A stretch of DNA of 64,000 bases from Heterocephalus glaber. Its lineage: Eukaryota > Chordata > Mammalia > Rodentia > Bathyergidae. The stretch spans positions 5,844,977-5,908,976 of the forward strand of contig NW_004624843.1 in assembly GCF_000247695.1 (NCBI RefSeq). Direction: 5' to 3'. A program made the translations under genes and the position numbers. Under the pieces are notes generated by a model. The model had not been told where the DNA came from, did no database searches, and saw only the letters and a list, made by a program, of their open reading frames with translations. Shown here piece after piece: positions 1 to 31,779 of the stretch (its first letter is position 1; each line of letters starts with the position of its first letter).

Positions 1-189
1 AAAGCCTATAAGATGCTGGGAATCTCTGTTTTCTACCTCTACCTGCAATGGAAGATCAATGAGACAGAAAGGAGTGAGTTGCAGAAATAGAACTTCTCTT
101 CACCCTCTGGAGACTCGCGTGCTGTGGCCCTCAATTTTCTCCTAATGTCTCCGTCCCCACGTCCTCGCCCCAGCTTTACTTCTTTTCCT

Positions 190-270
190 TTTTTTTTGGT
201 ACTGGGGATGGAACTTGGGTCCTTGCGCTTTCGAGGCAGGCAGCGAAACCGCTGAGCTAAATCCCCAGCC
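190..270 (-). mobile_element. ID-like SINE with clean target-site duplication
   Basis: Reverse-oriented tRNA-derived SINE: oligo-T, GGTACTGGGGAT, B-box complement, then gagctaaatccccagcc. A 16-bp direct repeat (ctttacttcttttcct) flanks it at 174-189 and 271-286, which shows a recent L1-type insertion and fixes the element's ends. Confidence 0.9.
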
Positions 271-825
271 CTTTACTTCTTTTCCTAGCCACCCTTGAAC
301 CCGTGACCTGTTTTGTCAATACTGGTGACCTCCTTGGCCCTCTGTCCATCCGGCCCCTGCCTGGTAAAAGCCTAGATGTTGCCTGGATCTACCCCAGCAG
401 CATGTATCGCCCCTTGGCTCATCTTCAGGACCACTGGATAAGGGAACAGGGCCAGTCTGCTCCTGTTCCACCACTCCACACTGTGTCTTACAGCTACCAT
501 GAATCTTTCAAAGATTCCCCTTCAAGCATTCCCATCTGGTGATGTAGTGAACATACCAGAATAATAGCTGATTTACTGAGTGCTTGCAGGGTGCCAGCGT
601 CATTAAATGAGATCCAAATTCTATTGTGAAAACTGGAATCTTCATTAGGATCTAGAATTAGAAAAGGCCCAGCTTCAAGGATTCTGACTTGCATGGGCTG
701 AGTACTCTCAGTTCCAGAAGTTTAGAAACCTCCTTTCTTATCTCAGCAATGTCCATCATTCTTCTCAACTTCTGATCTCTCCAGTTCTAGTCAAAAACCA
801 GAAACTTTGCTTGTAAAGGATCCTC

Positions 826-1108
826 CACTCATGAGACTGAGGCAGGAGGATCACTGTAAGTTCGAGGCCAGCCTGCACTACATAGTGAGTCCCTGTCTCA
901 AAAAACAAAAAAAGCGGGGCCTGGGATTTAACTCAGTGGTTTCGCTGCCTGCTGTGCAAGCACAAGGACCTGTGTTCAATCCCCAGTACCAAAAACAAAC
1001 AAACAAAAAGAAACATTCTTTAGGGGCCACGAGGTAGCTCAAGGCTGCCTTGCTTGCCTGGCAAACACAAGGTCCTGAGTTTGACTCCCGGTACCAGAAA
1101 AAAAAAGA
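826..1108 (+). mobile_element. B1-like fragment plus two ID-like SINEs
   Basis: A 3' B1-like fragment (826-913) ends in an A-rich tail into which an ID-like element (915-1,010) is joined. A second, more diverged ID-like copy (1,023-1,108) follows, flanked by the duplicated aaagaaacattcttt. All read on the + strand and end in GGTACC-type sequence plus an A tail. Confidence 0.8.
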
Positions 1109-2010
1109 GAAAGAAACATTCTTTGGATGTTTTTGGTGAGGCAAGAACTTCAGCTGTCTCCTGATGTGTCATTTTTGTTTCTCCTCCTTTACCATCTGAC
1201 GATTCTGGGCTGCTGGCTGCTCCTGCTGGCTCATTCTCTCACTGACACCTGATGCGAGTGGCCGGCTGGGTGGCTTGTGGGTGCCCATGAGCTTCATGGC
1301 GTGGCAGAGCTCACCGAGGGGCTGGGCACCCAGCCTCTGTGGGCGAAGCCTCCTTGCTCCGCTTGAAGCCTTCTTCAGGGCCCACAGTCTAGCTTGGCAC
1401 ATCCCGTGCAAGTAATATATGCCATTTCAAACTTCCTATTCGCCACATTGAAAAAGCAAGAAGAAACAAGGGGGATGCACTTTAATATTATCTTTTATTT
1501 AACCCAGTATATCCAAAAACCTCATTTCAAACTGTAAACCTTATAAAAATTCATAGCGCCACTTGCTTCTTCTGCTGAGCGGTTGGAGTGCGTGTGTGGT
1601 GTGCTTGCCTTCAGAGTGTGTCCCCGGGGTGCCCAGCAGTGCCAGTCTGGCCCCCAGCATGCCAGGCAGTGTGTCTTTAGCTTGTGCCCTGGCTGACGGC
1701 TGAGCCCATGGCGGCCCGACAGGAACTCTTAGGTCTTTCTGCGCCATGCATGCCCTCTGCCTGGCCTTTCGTCTTCTGCGGGGCAACATCCTCATTTTCA
1801 TCGAAGGCTCTGATTCTGCGGGGTGATAGTTTGGGTGCCCTTCCGTCCATTCTCCAGTCTCCTTCCCTACTGTGTCTCTCCTGCCCGCCCGCATTTTCTC
1901 TCAACTTTGGCAGAAAATGAGTGCTACTTTTCCCTGTCATTCTCCCTCTTCCGACAGTCCCCACACCCAAACCTAAAAAGACATCCTTTTAAAAATTTTT
2001 TAGTTTTTGC

Positions 2011-2152
2011 GTTTTTTGAGAAAGGGTCCTGCTATATAGTTCAGGCTGGACTTGAACTCACTCTGTAGCCCAGGCTGGCCTCCAACTCATGACAGTCCTC
2101 CTGCCTCAGCCTCCCAAATGCTGGGATTATAGGAGTGCACCACCATGCCCAG
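2011..2152 (-). mobile_element. B1-like SINE
   Basis: Antisense 7SL-derived repeat from the T-rich tail (gttttttgag) through the tcctcctgcctcagcctccc core to caccaccatgcccag. Confidence 0.85.
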
Positions 2153-2221
2153 TTTAGACATCCTCTAAGAAATCATATAGCTTTTTTTCTATGTTGATCC
2201 TCGTGAGGGGGATTCATCAAT

Positions 2222-2266
2222 TTTTTTTTTTTTTGGTACCGGGGATCGAACTCGGGTCATTGCACT
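2222..2266 (-). mobile_element. Truncated ID-like SINE
   Basis: Oligo-T plus GGTACCGGGGATCGAACTCGGGTCATTGCA only: the 5' half of the SINE is missing. The flanks repeat ggggattcatcaat on both sides, so this is a 5'-truncated insertion rather than a later deletion. Confidence 0.8.
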
Positions 2267-4247
2267 GGGGATTCATCAATTAATGCCTCGTATATTAGGA
2301 TCAGTTCAGCTGCACACTCTGTGTGCTCTGAGCACGGCGTGCAGGCTTCTGCAGCCCTTTCTCTGTGATCCTCTCCACTCTGCTCTCTTCTGTGATTTCT
2401 TCTCCATCTTCACCTGGAGATGCCACACTTGAGACGTCCAGCGGGGGGGCTTCCTGCGGTCTCTGTGAAGCATTGGGGAATCTTTCCCAGAGGCCCCAGC
2501 CCACCTCCCTGTTTTCTTCATTGGTTGATACCGGTAACCTGCCCACCTAAACCAGTCGGGAATCAGGAATCTGCCCAGGGCTGACCTCCTAGCACACCTA
2601 GAACATGACTGGCACTGGTTATCCAGGGCCAGAGAATGGCTGTGGGCCGGGCTGCCTGCTGCGCTTTCTCATCGCCGACTCTTCCCCGACCTGCCCTCTC
2701 CCCTCCCCTTCCTTCAGGTGCCACAGAGGGGTGCTCTGCTCCCATCTGAGCTCACCATTACTTACTGCCTGGGTCTTGTGGCCTGCCACCTTCTTGGGGC
2801 CCCCCTCAAAGCCAAAGCTCCAAAGAGAAGGAAACACCCCCCTTCTCCCTCCCTTCTTCCATCCTACCTTCCCTCCAACTCTCCCTCCTCCCAACCACAA
2901 AAAGGCTGCCTACCAGGCTTCCTCTTGGTACTCCAGCCTCCACTTTGCTGCTAACATGATCTAAATCTAGGAGGCTCTATAAAATAGGGTTAATTCTTGT
3001 CTCACACAGCTGGGACGAGGGAATGAGATAGTGTCGTCGAAGCCCATGTGCTCCTGAGGCACCCAAAGGCCAGAGTGTGCCAAGGCAAGGGCACGGAGGC
3101 CGAGGTGTGCTCAGAAGTGTGGACAAGGTGTCCCCAGGGGAGATGTGGCTGAAGGGCCTTGTCTGCTGCAGAAGCAACAGGCGCAGAGGCTGCTGTGGCC
3201 AGGGCCCAGGGTAGGGGTGGGGCAGTAGAGAGGGAGCTCTGCAGTGGCCCGGAGCCAGGGATAAAGGGCCTGCTTGGCCTCAGAGAAGGCCATGAATGTC
3301 AGCCTAGGGGGAGTGAATAGCCACTGGACCTCGTCAGCAGGTAGCAGCGTGTTAGGGTCCCAGGAAGATGAGGATGGAGTGTTTGCTAAGGTGTGGGCAG
3401 GTATGAAGGAGGTCACGAGAGAAAGGGCTCCACATAGCACAGCGGAGCAGGCACAGCTGGACACTGGTACCTCCCTGGGCTGTAGGGACGAGGGATGAGC
3501 AAGCCAGGCAGCCAGGCCAGTAGGCAGGGGCCAAACACCTGCTTCCCCTCCTTCCCACATCTGGCCCATCTGAAGCCGAAGGCCCGAGAGCCCCCAGGGC
3601 AACTCAGTCGACTCCGCCCCCAGGGGCTTCACAGCGTGTGTCCCCGATTCGAGTGCCTAGCCAGCCGGGCTGTTGAGGCCTGCAGAGGGCTCCGCACTGG
3701 ATTTGCAAGGTTCCTTCAGAATCTTTTCTGTAAATCAGGGTTCTAGAGGCATTGGCTTCGAGTCAGTTTCAGCACCAGTTACGCAAATCACCTAGAAGAA
3801 CCCACTCTGCTGGGCCGTGGCGGACAGTTAGAACACGATTTAATGCCAGCACGAGTGCTCTGGAGAATTCGAGGAAATAAAAGTGCGCATTGGCGTGGTT
3901 TGGGGAGAAGGGACGCTAGGGTGCGCCCGCCTGTTCTTTGGTGCCCTTAGGGAGCACTGGGTGAGTCCCTCCGCTCACCATACCCGGAGGATGCGAGATG
4001 TGGAGATGACCCTGGCCTCTCCCCACAAGGGCACTGGCAGGAGCAGCCTTGCTCTCTGCAGGGCGGGCAGGCAAAGAGACCTGTGTTGCCAGGGGCGAGA
4101 CCATGGCTGTCCCGGCCCATGGGTGTTTCTTCCTTCTCCTCCATCCCTCGGCTCCTGGGTTCCAGACTCTGACCTCTTCACTCAGTCCAGGAATTCTTAG
4201 AACAAGGCCAGGGGGTCTTTCGGTCTATAGCTAGAAAGAAGAGGCTT

Positions 4248-4724
4248 GCCATGCCGGTTGTGGTGGCATCCGGTTGGATCCCAGCACTCTGGGAGGCTGA
4301 GGCAGGAGAATCACAAGTTCAAGTCCATCCTGGTCAACTTAGGGACTTAGTGAGACCCTGTCTCAAAATAAAAAAGGGCCGGGGATGCAGCTCAGTGCAA
4401 AGGCCTTGGGTTCAAGCCCCAGTACCCCCACCTCCAAAAAAAGATTTGGTTGTTAGCTTATTTATTTCGTTTTTGAGACAGAGTCTTACTATGTAGTTCA
4501 GTTTAGGCCAACCTTGAACTCACTACGTGGCCCAGGCTGGCCTCAACTGTGAGGTGATCCTCCTGCCTCAGCCTCCCAAGTCCTGGAATTACAGGTATGC
4601 ACCACCATGCCTGGCTTGGTAGTTGTTACTTTTGTTTTTTTGGGTTTTTTGGTACTGGGGATCGAACTCGGGTCCTTGCGCTTGCACAGCAGGCAGCGAA
4701 ACCACTGAGCTAAATCCCCGGCCC
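4248..4724. mobile_element. SINE cluster: B1+ID (+), B1 (-), ID (-)
   Basis: B1-like on + (4,248-4,372) joined to an ID-like unit (4,376-4,442); antisense B1-like (4,469-4,616); antisense ID-like (4,634-4,724) of the GCAGCAGGCAGCGAAACC subtype, flanked by a tagttgtta repeat. The cluster ends only 80 bp before SAG exon 3. Confidence 0.85.
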
Positions 4725-4803
4725 AGTAGTTGTTATTTTTTAACATGAATATTTAGCTTAGTGTTCTTTAGCAATTTAGAATTCAGCCCTGTTCTTCCCA
4801 TAG

Positions 4804-25324
<20,521 letters not shown>

Positions 25325-25445
25325 CAAGTTGCCTCAAAGCCCCGCCAGGCCTGTATGGTTCCCCAGGTCCGAGCGAGCCCCAGAATCTTGCCAGCTGTGG
25401 AAATATGAGTCTTCCTTCCAGAAATAAAGTGTGTCCCTGCATCTG
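25325..25445 (+). other. SAG: SAG 3' UTR
   Basis: About 120 nt, short as in other mammals. It ends near the expected cleavage site 15-20 nt after the poly(A) signal. Confidence 0.75.
25423..25428 (+). terminator. SAG: SAG poly(A) signal AATAAA
   Basis: Canonical AATAAA 99 nt after the stop codon. It is followed by gtgtccctgcatctgtagtg and then the oligo-T of an ID-like SINE. Confidence 0.9.
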
Positions 25446-25449
25446 TAGT

Positions 25450-25757
25450 GTTTTTTTTTTTTGGTACCGAGGATCAAACTCAGGACCTTTTGCTTTCGAG
25501 CCAGGCAGTGGAACCACTGAGCTAAATCCGCGGCCCCACTCAGGACCTTCTCGAGGACTGATTGTAAGGCAGGCGCGGTGCCAATGAGCTAAATCCCCAG
25601 CCGTTCTTTTGTTTTTTTTGAGACAGGGTCTCCCTATGTAGTGCAGGCTGGCCTTGAAGTCACTATGTAGCCCAGACTGGCCTCCAATTTGCAGTGATCC
25701 TCCCGCCTCAACTTCCTGAGAGCTGGGATTACAGGCGTGGCCCCCACACCCTGCTGT
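25450..25757 (-). mobile_element. Two ID-like and one B1-like SINE just past SAG
   Basis: Antisense ID-like (25,450-25,536), a rearranged second ID-like (25,537-25,605), and an antisense B1-like (25,606-25,757). The first starts about 22 nt after the SAG AATAAA. Confidence 0.85.
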
Positions 25758-26097
25758 CCCTGTATCTGGTCAGGAGTCTGGTTGATTGGCTGGAGATTCT
25801 GAGCTGATGTCCCCGAATGTAGAAGCTGCCATCTCTAGAGTCCAGAGCTTGGGGAGTGGGGCAGTGGCGGGAAGAAGGGCCAGCCTTCCATAGACGCCCT
25901 GAAGTCAAGATGCTTCTCGGTGGGGCCCAGGGTGTCCGGGGTCTTTCCAGGGGCCCTGGTCCACCTAAGCTGCTTCTCCAGAAACATGGGGCAGGGGCAG
26001 GGGGGCGGGTTCTAATTACCAACTAGTCCTAGCTCCAAGGTCCCTAGGGATCTCCTGAGATACACTGAGCGGAGAGCATGTAGAGGCAAGAAGCCTT

Positions 26098-26765
26098 TAT
26101 TAGCTGGGGATGGTGGCACACGCTCGGGAGGCTGAGGCAGGAGCATCGCCATGAGTTCAAGGCCAGCCTGGGCTACATAGTGAATTCAAGATCAGCCTGA
26201 GGTACAGAGCGAGACCCTGTCTCAAACAAACAAACAAAAAACAAAAATAATAAAATAAAAATACAATAGATCCCCGAAATTCGCAGGAGTTATATTCCTA
26301 GAGTACCCACAAATTGTGAAAAATCACAAATTTCAGATATAGTCAGAAAAATGGCTACAGGTGCCTATTTTTATAGTTTATGTGATGTCTCCTGCTGTTA
26401 TGTAATTTAATAAAATACTGTACTAATAAAACTTTAGAAGATGCAGGGCGTTTTGATGGCATCTTAGGGATCTTAGGGCTTTAAAGAAGAACAAAACCGA
26501 GTACACTGGAGACAGCTGCACACGGTACAGCGGCCTGTTATTATGTGGAACGCTGGTGCATTTGACAGAGACAGGTTACAGTGCAGCAGCCAATCAGCAG
26601 CGAAGAGAACTGAATAACGCTCTTGGATTGGCTACTTGCAAACCCCCTGAAATTTCGGAGAATATTTGTGGTTTCTGGAAAATTGGGAACAATTATTAGT
26701 TAGGTTCTAAGGAAAAATCCCAGAACGACTGAGGCTGGGAACTCTGAACTGCAAGTATACTGTAT
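26098..26765. mobile_element. B1-like (+) and AT-rich DNA-transposon-like stretch
   Basis: Sense B1-like at 26,098-26,245, then about 500 bp (26,262-26,765) with gatccccgaaattcgcagg, cagccaatcagcagc and cctgaaatttcgg. The phrases resemble Tigger-type non-autonomous elements, but terminal repeats are not clear. Confidence 0.45.
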
Positions 26766-26934
26766 TCGGTAAAATTTTAAAAAGTCCTTTATTGCTGATT
26801 CAACTTTGAGATCCAAGTCCTTGTTTGAGATCCGGGTTGTTGTAAGTTTGTATTGAAGGCAAGCAACAAAACCAGAGCTGGTTGGTTAATGTATACTGAG
26901 AGGGCCCAGAAAGATGAACTGAACTGAGGGCAGC

Positions 26935-27705
26935 CAGGGGTGGTGGTGCACACCTGTAATCCCAGCACTCTGAGGCTGAGGCAGGAGGATCTTAAATTTG
27001 AACTCAGATCTGGCAAATTAGTGAGACCCTGCCTGTCTCAAAAAACAGTGTGTGTGGGGGGGGTGGCTAGGGCTGTAGCTCAGTGTGAAGACCCTGGGTT
27101 CAATCTGAGAGGGGGAGAAAACAAAAAATTCTGTTTGGAGTACAGAAACCCCAGCTGAGCCTGGGTGGGCAGGAACCAGCAAAGGCCCAGGTCGCAGGCC
27201 TGAAACTCAGGGCCCCACCATCCAGGCTTTCTGGCTGTTCCCAGGAAGGAGAATCTGACTGGCTCAGCCTCGAGGCCCACATGGGGAGCCCAGCTGGGGA
27301 CCAGCTTGAAGGGAGGAGGGCTTCCTGTGAGGTGTCCACTTCTGGGGTCAAGAGCAGTGGCCGAGGATTGGACAGGGCGTGGTCCCACACACATGAAGCC
27401 CCAACATCGGGGTCATGGGGGGGCTCCAGGCTGGTTTGTGGGGCGGGACCTGGGCTGGGGATGGGAAGAGGCTGCTTGGGAGCCTTGCCTGGGTCCCGCA
27501 TGTGAGCAAGACAGAGCAAGACAGGCCTGTGTGCTGATTCTGAGGTGTGCTGCTATTTCAGGCATGAGGGTTCATTCCTGGAACTGAAAAAACAACGTAG
27601 GCAGGCCTGGTGGTGCAGGCCTGTGATCCCAGTGCTTGGGAGGCTGAGGCAGGAGGATCGCAGTGAGTTTGAGGCCAGTGTGGGGTACACAGTGAGTTCA
27701 AGACT
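26935..27705 (+). mobile_element. B1-like SINEs and old ID
   Basis: Sense B1-like at 26,935-27,050 with a weak ID-like unit after it (27,066-27,110), and another sense B1-like at 27,598-27,705. The DNA between (27,120-27,590) is unique and GC-rich. Confidence 0.7.
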
Positions 27706-27709
27706 AATT

Positions 27710-28790
27710 TAAAAAGAATTAAGATGTCTTACATACATTTACCTACTCTCTAAAATGAATATAAACTTCATGTACAGCAAACGTGTACTAAAAAAAAAGA
27801 CCAACCTAAACGAGTGAGCCCTAGTCTAAAAAACAAAAACCATGACAATAATAACAATGCAGACAGACTGTGTCAGTAGGGTCTGACATTCCAGCCCTGG
27901 GGCCCCTCTCAGGGCAGAGAGGCCTTCAGGGTGCAGGTCTGGGGACTGGCAGGGCTGGGCATGGTCCTGCTGAGCTGTCTCTGCAGCCAGTGCCAGCCCG
28001 GGGCTGGGACTCCGCCCTGAGCGCTGGAGAGAGGACCAGCCTGCCGGTTCCTGCATTGCCTGACCCCAGGACATCCTAAGTCAGCGCTGATGTTAATAGC
28101 CCCGACCTTTGGAACTGAGTGGGTGGAGGGACGGAGGGGAGGGCTGGAAGACTGATCCCTGGAGATTGGAGGTCAGAGCAGCCCTTGCCCTCCAAGTTAC
28201 GTCCGTGCCAAAATGTCCCTAAGTAGCCTCCAGGTGCTGGCTTGTTTATAGCCTGCAGCTGGCCGGCCTGGGGGAGGGGCCGGAAGCCAGCAGCCAGCCA
28301 CCCCAGGAAGGCCCCAGCGGGGATGTAGAATAGCCTGCACTTCTGAAGTCCTCTCCCTGGTGTGCGGACCCCCGGCTGACAGGAAGTCTGCAGGCAGGTG
28401 GAAGAGGGGCCCCGGGGCTGGGGGGAGGGGTGTGTAGGTGCAGTGCAGGAGCCGGTTCCGAAAGTTACACGAAGCGGTGCCTGAGAACTTGGGACAAAGT
28501 TTGGCAAGGAGCAACCAGAGGGCTGGAGAAGCAGGGGCTCCTGGCTGGGGCTAGGCCCTTTATGTAGGAAGCATCCCCAACAGCACTCAAAAGTTGGTCC
28601 TGCCATACCCACCTGCTAGATGCAGAAACTGAGCTCAGAGAGTTAGGTGCCTTCGCCAAGGTGGCCAGCATGCGGGAATGGGAGGCAAGCCTCAAACTCT
28701 TGCTCCCTGGGTGGTGCTGAATGGCAGCAGGAGGGTGTTCGGGGTCTGAAAGGGGAGATTAGCACTTGTGACAAACCTTGGCTGCCCCAA
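27710..28790. other. SAG-DGKD intergenic, unique
   Basis: About 1 kb with no abundant SINE. A MIR-like fragment is possible at 28,597-28,700 (gatgcagaaactgagctcag). No gene seen. Confidence 0.5.
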
Positions 28791-30450
28791 GGGCTGTTTT
28801 TGTACTGAGCCCAAGGCGCTCTACCACTGAGCTACAACCCCAGGCCTGTCAATTTTATTTTGTTTTTAATTTTTTTTTTTTGAGGCAGGCTCTTACTCTG
28901 CAGTTCCGGCTGACCTTAAACTCACTATGTAGGCCAGGTTGGCCCGAGGCCCTGACTTGGCCACCCAGGTGATCCTCCTGGCTCAGCTTCCCAAGTGTTA
29001 GGGGTACAGGTATGTGGCACCACATCCTGCTCTCAATTTGATTTTTCAGACAGGGTCTCTGAGTTCTGCAGGCTGACCTAAAATTTGTGATCCTCCTGCC
29101 TCAAACTCTCCAGTAGCTCAGATTACAGGTATGGCCACCACACCCTGCTAAATTATTTTTTCCAACTGAAATTTGGATCGAGGTCATTGGGCATTCACGT
29201 GCAGTCGTAAGGAGCAGGACAGAGAGATCACAGGGACCCTTTCCTATACAACGTCACAGCCAGGGCATCAACACTGGCACGGTCCACCTGTCGGGTGCGG
29301 ATCTTTCATCTCACACTCCTGCGTGTATGTAGCTCTCTGCAGTTTTATCACATGTGCAGTTAACTGCTTCTCAGGGTGTTTGCTTTCCTACTCCCTTAAC
29401 ATTCTGTATTGCTTTCTTCCCTGTTTGATTTCACAGGGCCTGGACAGTTTACCCTGTTGATGGTGGGGGGGGAGGGTTTGGAAAGGTGTGAGGCAGTTGG
29501 CAACGAGCCCAGCAGCCAGGACCAATCATCATCCGGTCCAGGGGAAAACAGCAGCAAGCGGTTCTATGACAGCCTCGCACCTCCCACTGGCCTGCCACGG
29601 AGAAGGATTAGGGTGGATGCGAACAGTGTTATTACTGCCACCTTCCTATGCCCTGGAGGTGGGGTGAACTCAGGGTGCAGCGGCTTGAGACATGATTCAC
29701 AGCCTGACTCATTCAGCCAAGGGCCACCTGAGGGGACGGCTTTTCCCTGGGAGGCGGGCTCAGCCCTCCCAGGTGCTGTGTCCCCTTTAAGAAGGGGACA
29801 AAAGGCTCTCTTCACACATCAAAGAAAATTTGGGCCACAGTTAGGCTTCTCTGCTTTCAGGATATGATACAATTTTTTTTTTCTTTTTTTTCTGGTACTG
29901 GGGATCGAACTCAGGACCTTGCACTTGCAAGGCAGGCAAGGTGCCACTGAGCTAAATCCCCAGCCCTTCTTTTGGTTTTTTGAGCCAGGGTCTCACTGGG
30001 TAGCCCAGGCTGGCCTTGAACTTGGAGCATTTCTCCTACCTCAGCCTCCTGAATGCTGGGCATGTGCCATGGTGTCTGGGAGAACATAATACAATTCTTA
30101 TCAAGTCTAATACAGTACTTTCTTTTAAATACATTATTTCTAATAGTTTTCAATTTACAGAAAAGATGGCACAGAGAGGTACCGCAAACCTACTTTCCCC
30201 CATTATTAACATCTTACGTTACTGGAGATATTTGCCATACTGAATGAATACTGATATATTATTATTAAACTATGGCCCAGAAAAAAAAAAAGCAGGTGTC
30301 CCTCTATGCAGTCACAGCTTCTGTCTCAGTGTTACTTGTATTCACATTCTGCCTGTGGCTTTTTTCTATTTGTTTTGATGTAGGGTCTTGCTATGTAGTT
30401 CATGCTGGCCTTGAACTCTTGGCACTCTTCCTGCCTCAGCCTCCCAGGAG
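28790..30450. mobile_element. Repeat cluster: old ID, B1s, L1M pieces, ID
   Basis: Old antisense ID (28,795-28,847); antisense B1-like at 28,870-29,030 and 29,040-29,150; L1M 3'-UTR-like at about 29,165-29,360 (agagatcacagggaccc, ttttatcacatgtgcag); antisense ID-like (29,872-29,967); antisense B1-like (29,969-30,080); L1M 3'-UTR-like (30,085-30,285; cccccattattaacatctta); B1-like fragment (30,366-30,450). 29,400-29,870 is unique. Confidence 0.65.
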
Positions 30451-30659
30451 AGCTAACCCTCAGTGGGTTGGACTGGGCAATCCCATGGTCCAGGTGTGAG
30501 CCCTGGCTCTCTGGTAAGCTGTGGAGAGAGATACCTGGGCCTTCCGAGCCGTGCCAGGGCTTCATCTCCAGAATGGCAGCATCCCACTGGCTCGGGGGCT
30601 GCTCGGGTGTCCAGTACATTGTGGGTGCTCATTACCCCGGATCAATCACTGTTCTGCGT

Positions 30660-30860
30660 GGCAGAACATCAAAGGGTGGAAGGTTCTGTATTTGTGCTGC
30701 CCAGCGTGGTAGCTGTCAAGCCACATGCGGCTCCTGAGCACGTGAGGTGTGGCTAGTGTGACTGAGGAACTGGAAATTGATTTCTAATTGGGATTTAAGT
30801 GTAAATAGCCACATGTGGCTAGTGCCCCGCAGCCCAGTGTGGCGTACATAGCCTGATACA
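30660..30860. mobile_element. Old palindromic DNA transposon (hAT/MER-like)
   Basis: agccacatgcggct and agccacatgtggct are arms of a degenerate long terminal inverted repeat, with gagcacgtgaggtgtggctag and gactgaggaactgg between. This is the pattern of a common placental non-autonomous DNA element; I cannot name the family with certainty. Confidence 0.5.
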
Positions 30861-31779
30861 CCTGGGTTCTCAGGCCTGTCCTGGCTGTGAGGCCACCCCC
30901 TGGCCTTATACCCATGCCAGATGCTACCTCGTGGCCTCTGGGGGTGCTAGGCTTGTCCTAACCTGGTCAGCATGGCCCAGGGCGGAGCTTGTGACTGGCA
31001 GGCTGGCAGGCAGGTCGGCCCACTGGCGACCAGCAGTCTCCAGCAGCAGCCCTTTGGAAGGGGAGGGGACCCCTGGACAGCTTCCGATGGCTTACCCCTC
31101 ACAGCCGAACACCTCCTGGGTGGTACCAATCCGCTCTGTGGATTTCCCAGAGGGTAGCCTGAACTCGAGTGATCTCTTCTCCAACTGTACTTCCTCCTCT
31201 TCTGCCCCATGAAGGGCGGAGCCAGTGCCCAACGGGGGGGGGGGGGCTCGTCCCTGTCCCCTCCGCAGGCCTCCTGGGTCTGTCCTCCTCTGTCTCTAAC
31301 CCTCCCACAATCCAGGCTGGCCATCAGCCCCAAGATGACTTCAAAGCCTGGATCACAGCCCCCAGCTTTGCGACTGTCCTGCCCGGGCCTCAGCAGGAAC
31401 CGCAGCCTTCTCATCTGGTTCACTAAGCCTCGTGTGACCCGCCCGCCCCAGGGTGCTGTTTCCCAGCTAAGCAGCCTTTTCCTTTTCTTTTGGCAGACCT
31501 GGTCCTTCTTGCTTCTGGGCCTTTGTACAAATCTGCTCTCCGCCTAGAACGCGGGTTTCTCTCAATGGACAGGGCCCGCTGACACGTTCCACCTCTCCTT
31601 ACACCTGGGGCCTGCCGGGACCGAGCTGTGCGCCCTGCCCCGCACCCGGTCGGGGTGCATGATCAACGCCTGCATCCAGTCCGCGAAGGGGGCGCCACGC
31701 CAGCTCCGGGCCTCTCGGGGGGGGTCACACTCTGATGGGAAGGATGGAAAGTACAGGGGATGTAGAAACCAATACAAAT

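Larger units (their letters stand above)
1..4803 (+). other. SAG: SAG intron (5' part of visible gene)
   Basis: This stretch lies upstream of the first readable SAG coding exon. It ends in a good 3' splice site (pyrimidine-rich ttcttcccatag). I searched it for the missing first coding exon (start Met to about residue 25, ending in a Lys-Ser) and found nothing that fits, so that exon and the promoter are inferred to lie before the window. Apart from the SINEs listed separately, the DNA at 1,170-2,000 and 2,280-4,240 is moderately GC-rich unique sequence with no recognisable gene. Confidence 0.7.

Noticed and set aside
914..1010. tRNA gene (A and B boxes present)
   Set aside because: The acceptor and anticodon arms do not fold as a tRNA, an A tail follows, and dozens of copies exist: it is an ID-like SINE. 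The same holds for all similar copies.
3111..3632. 173-codon minus-strand frame
   Set aside because: No recognisable domain, low-complexity Ser/Pro/Leu composition, GC-rich intronic DNA; chance frame.
1..4803. First SAG coding exon
   Set aside because: No ATG frame ending in the expected N-terminal motif with a phase-0 donor was found; it must lie upstream.
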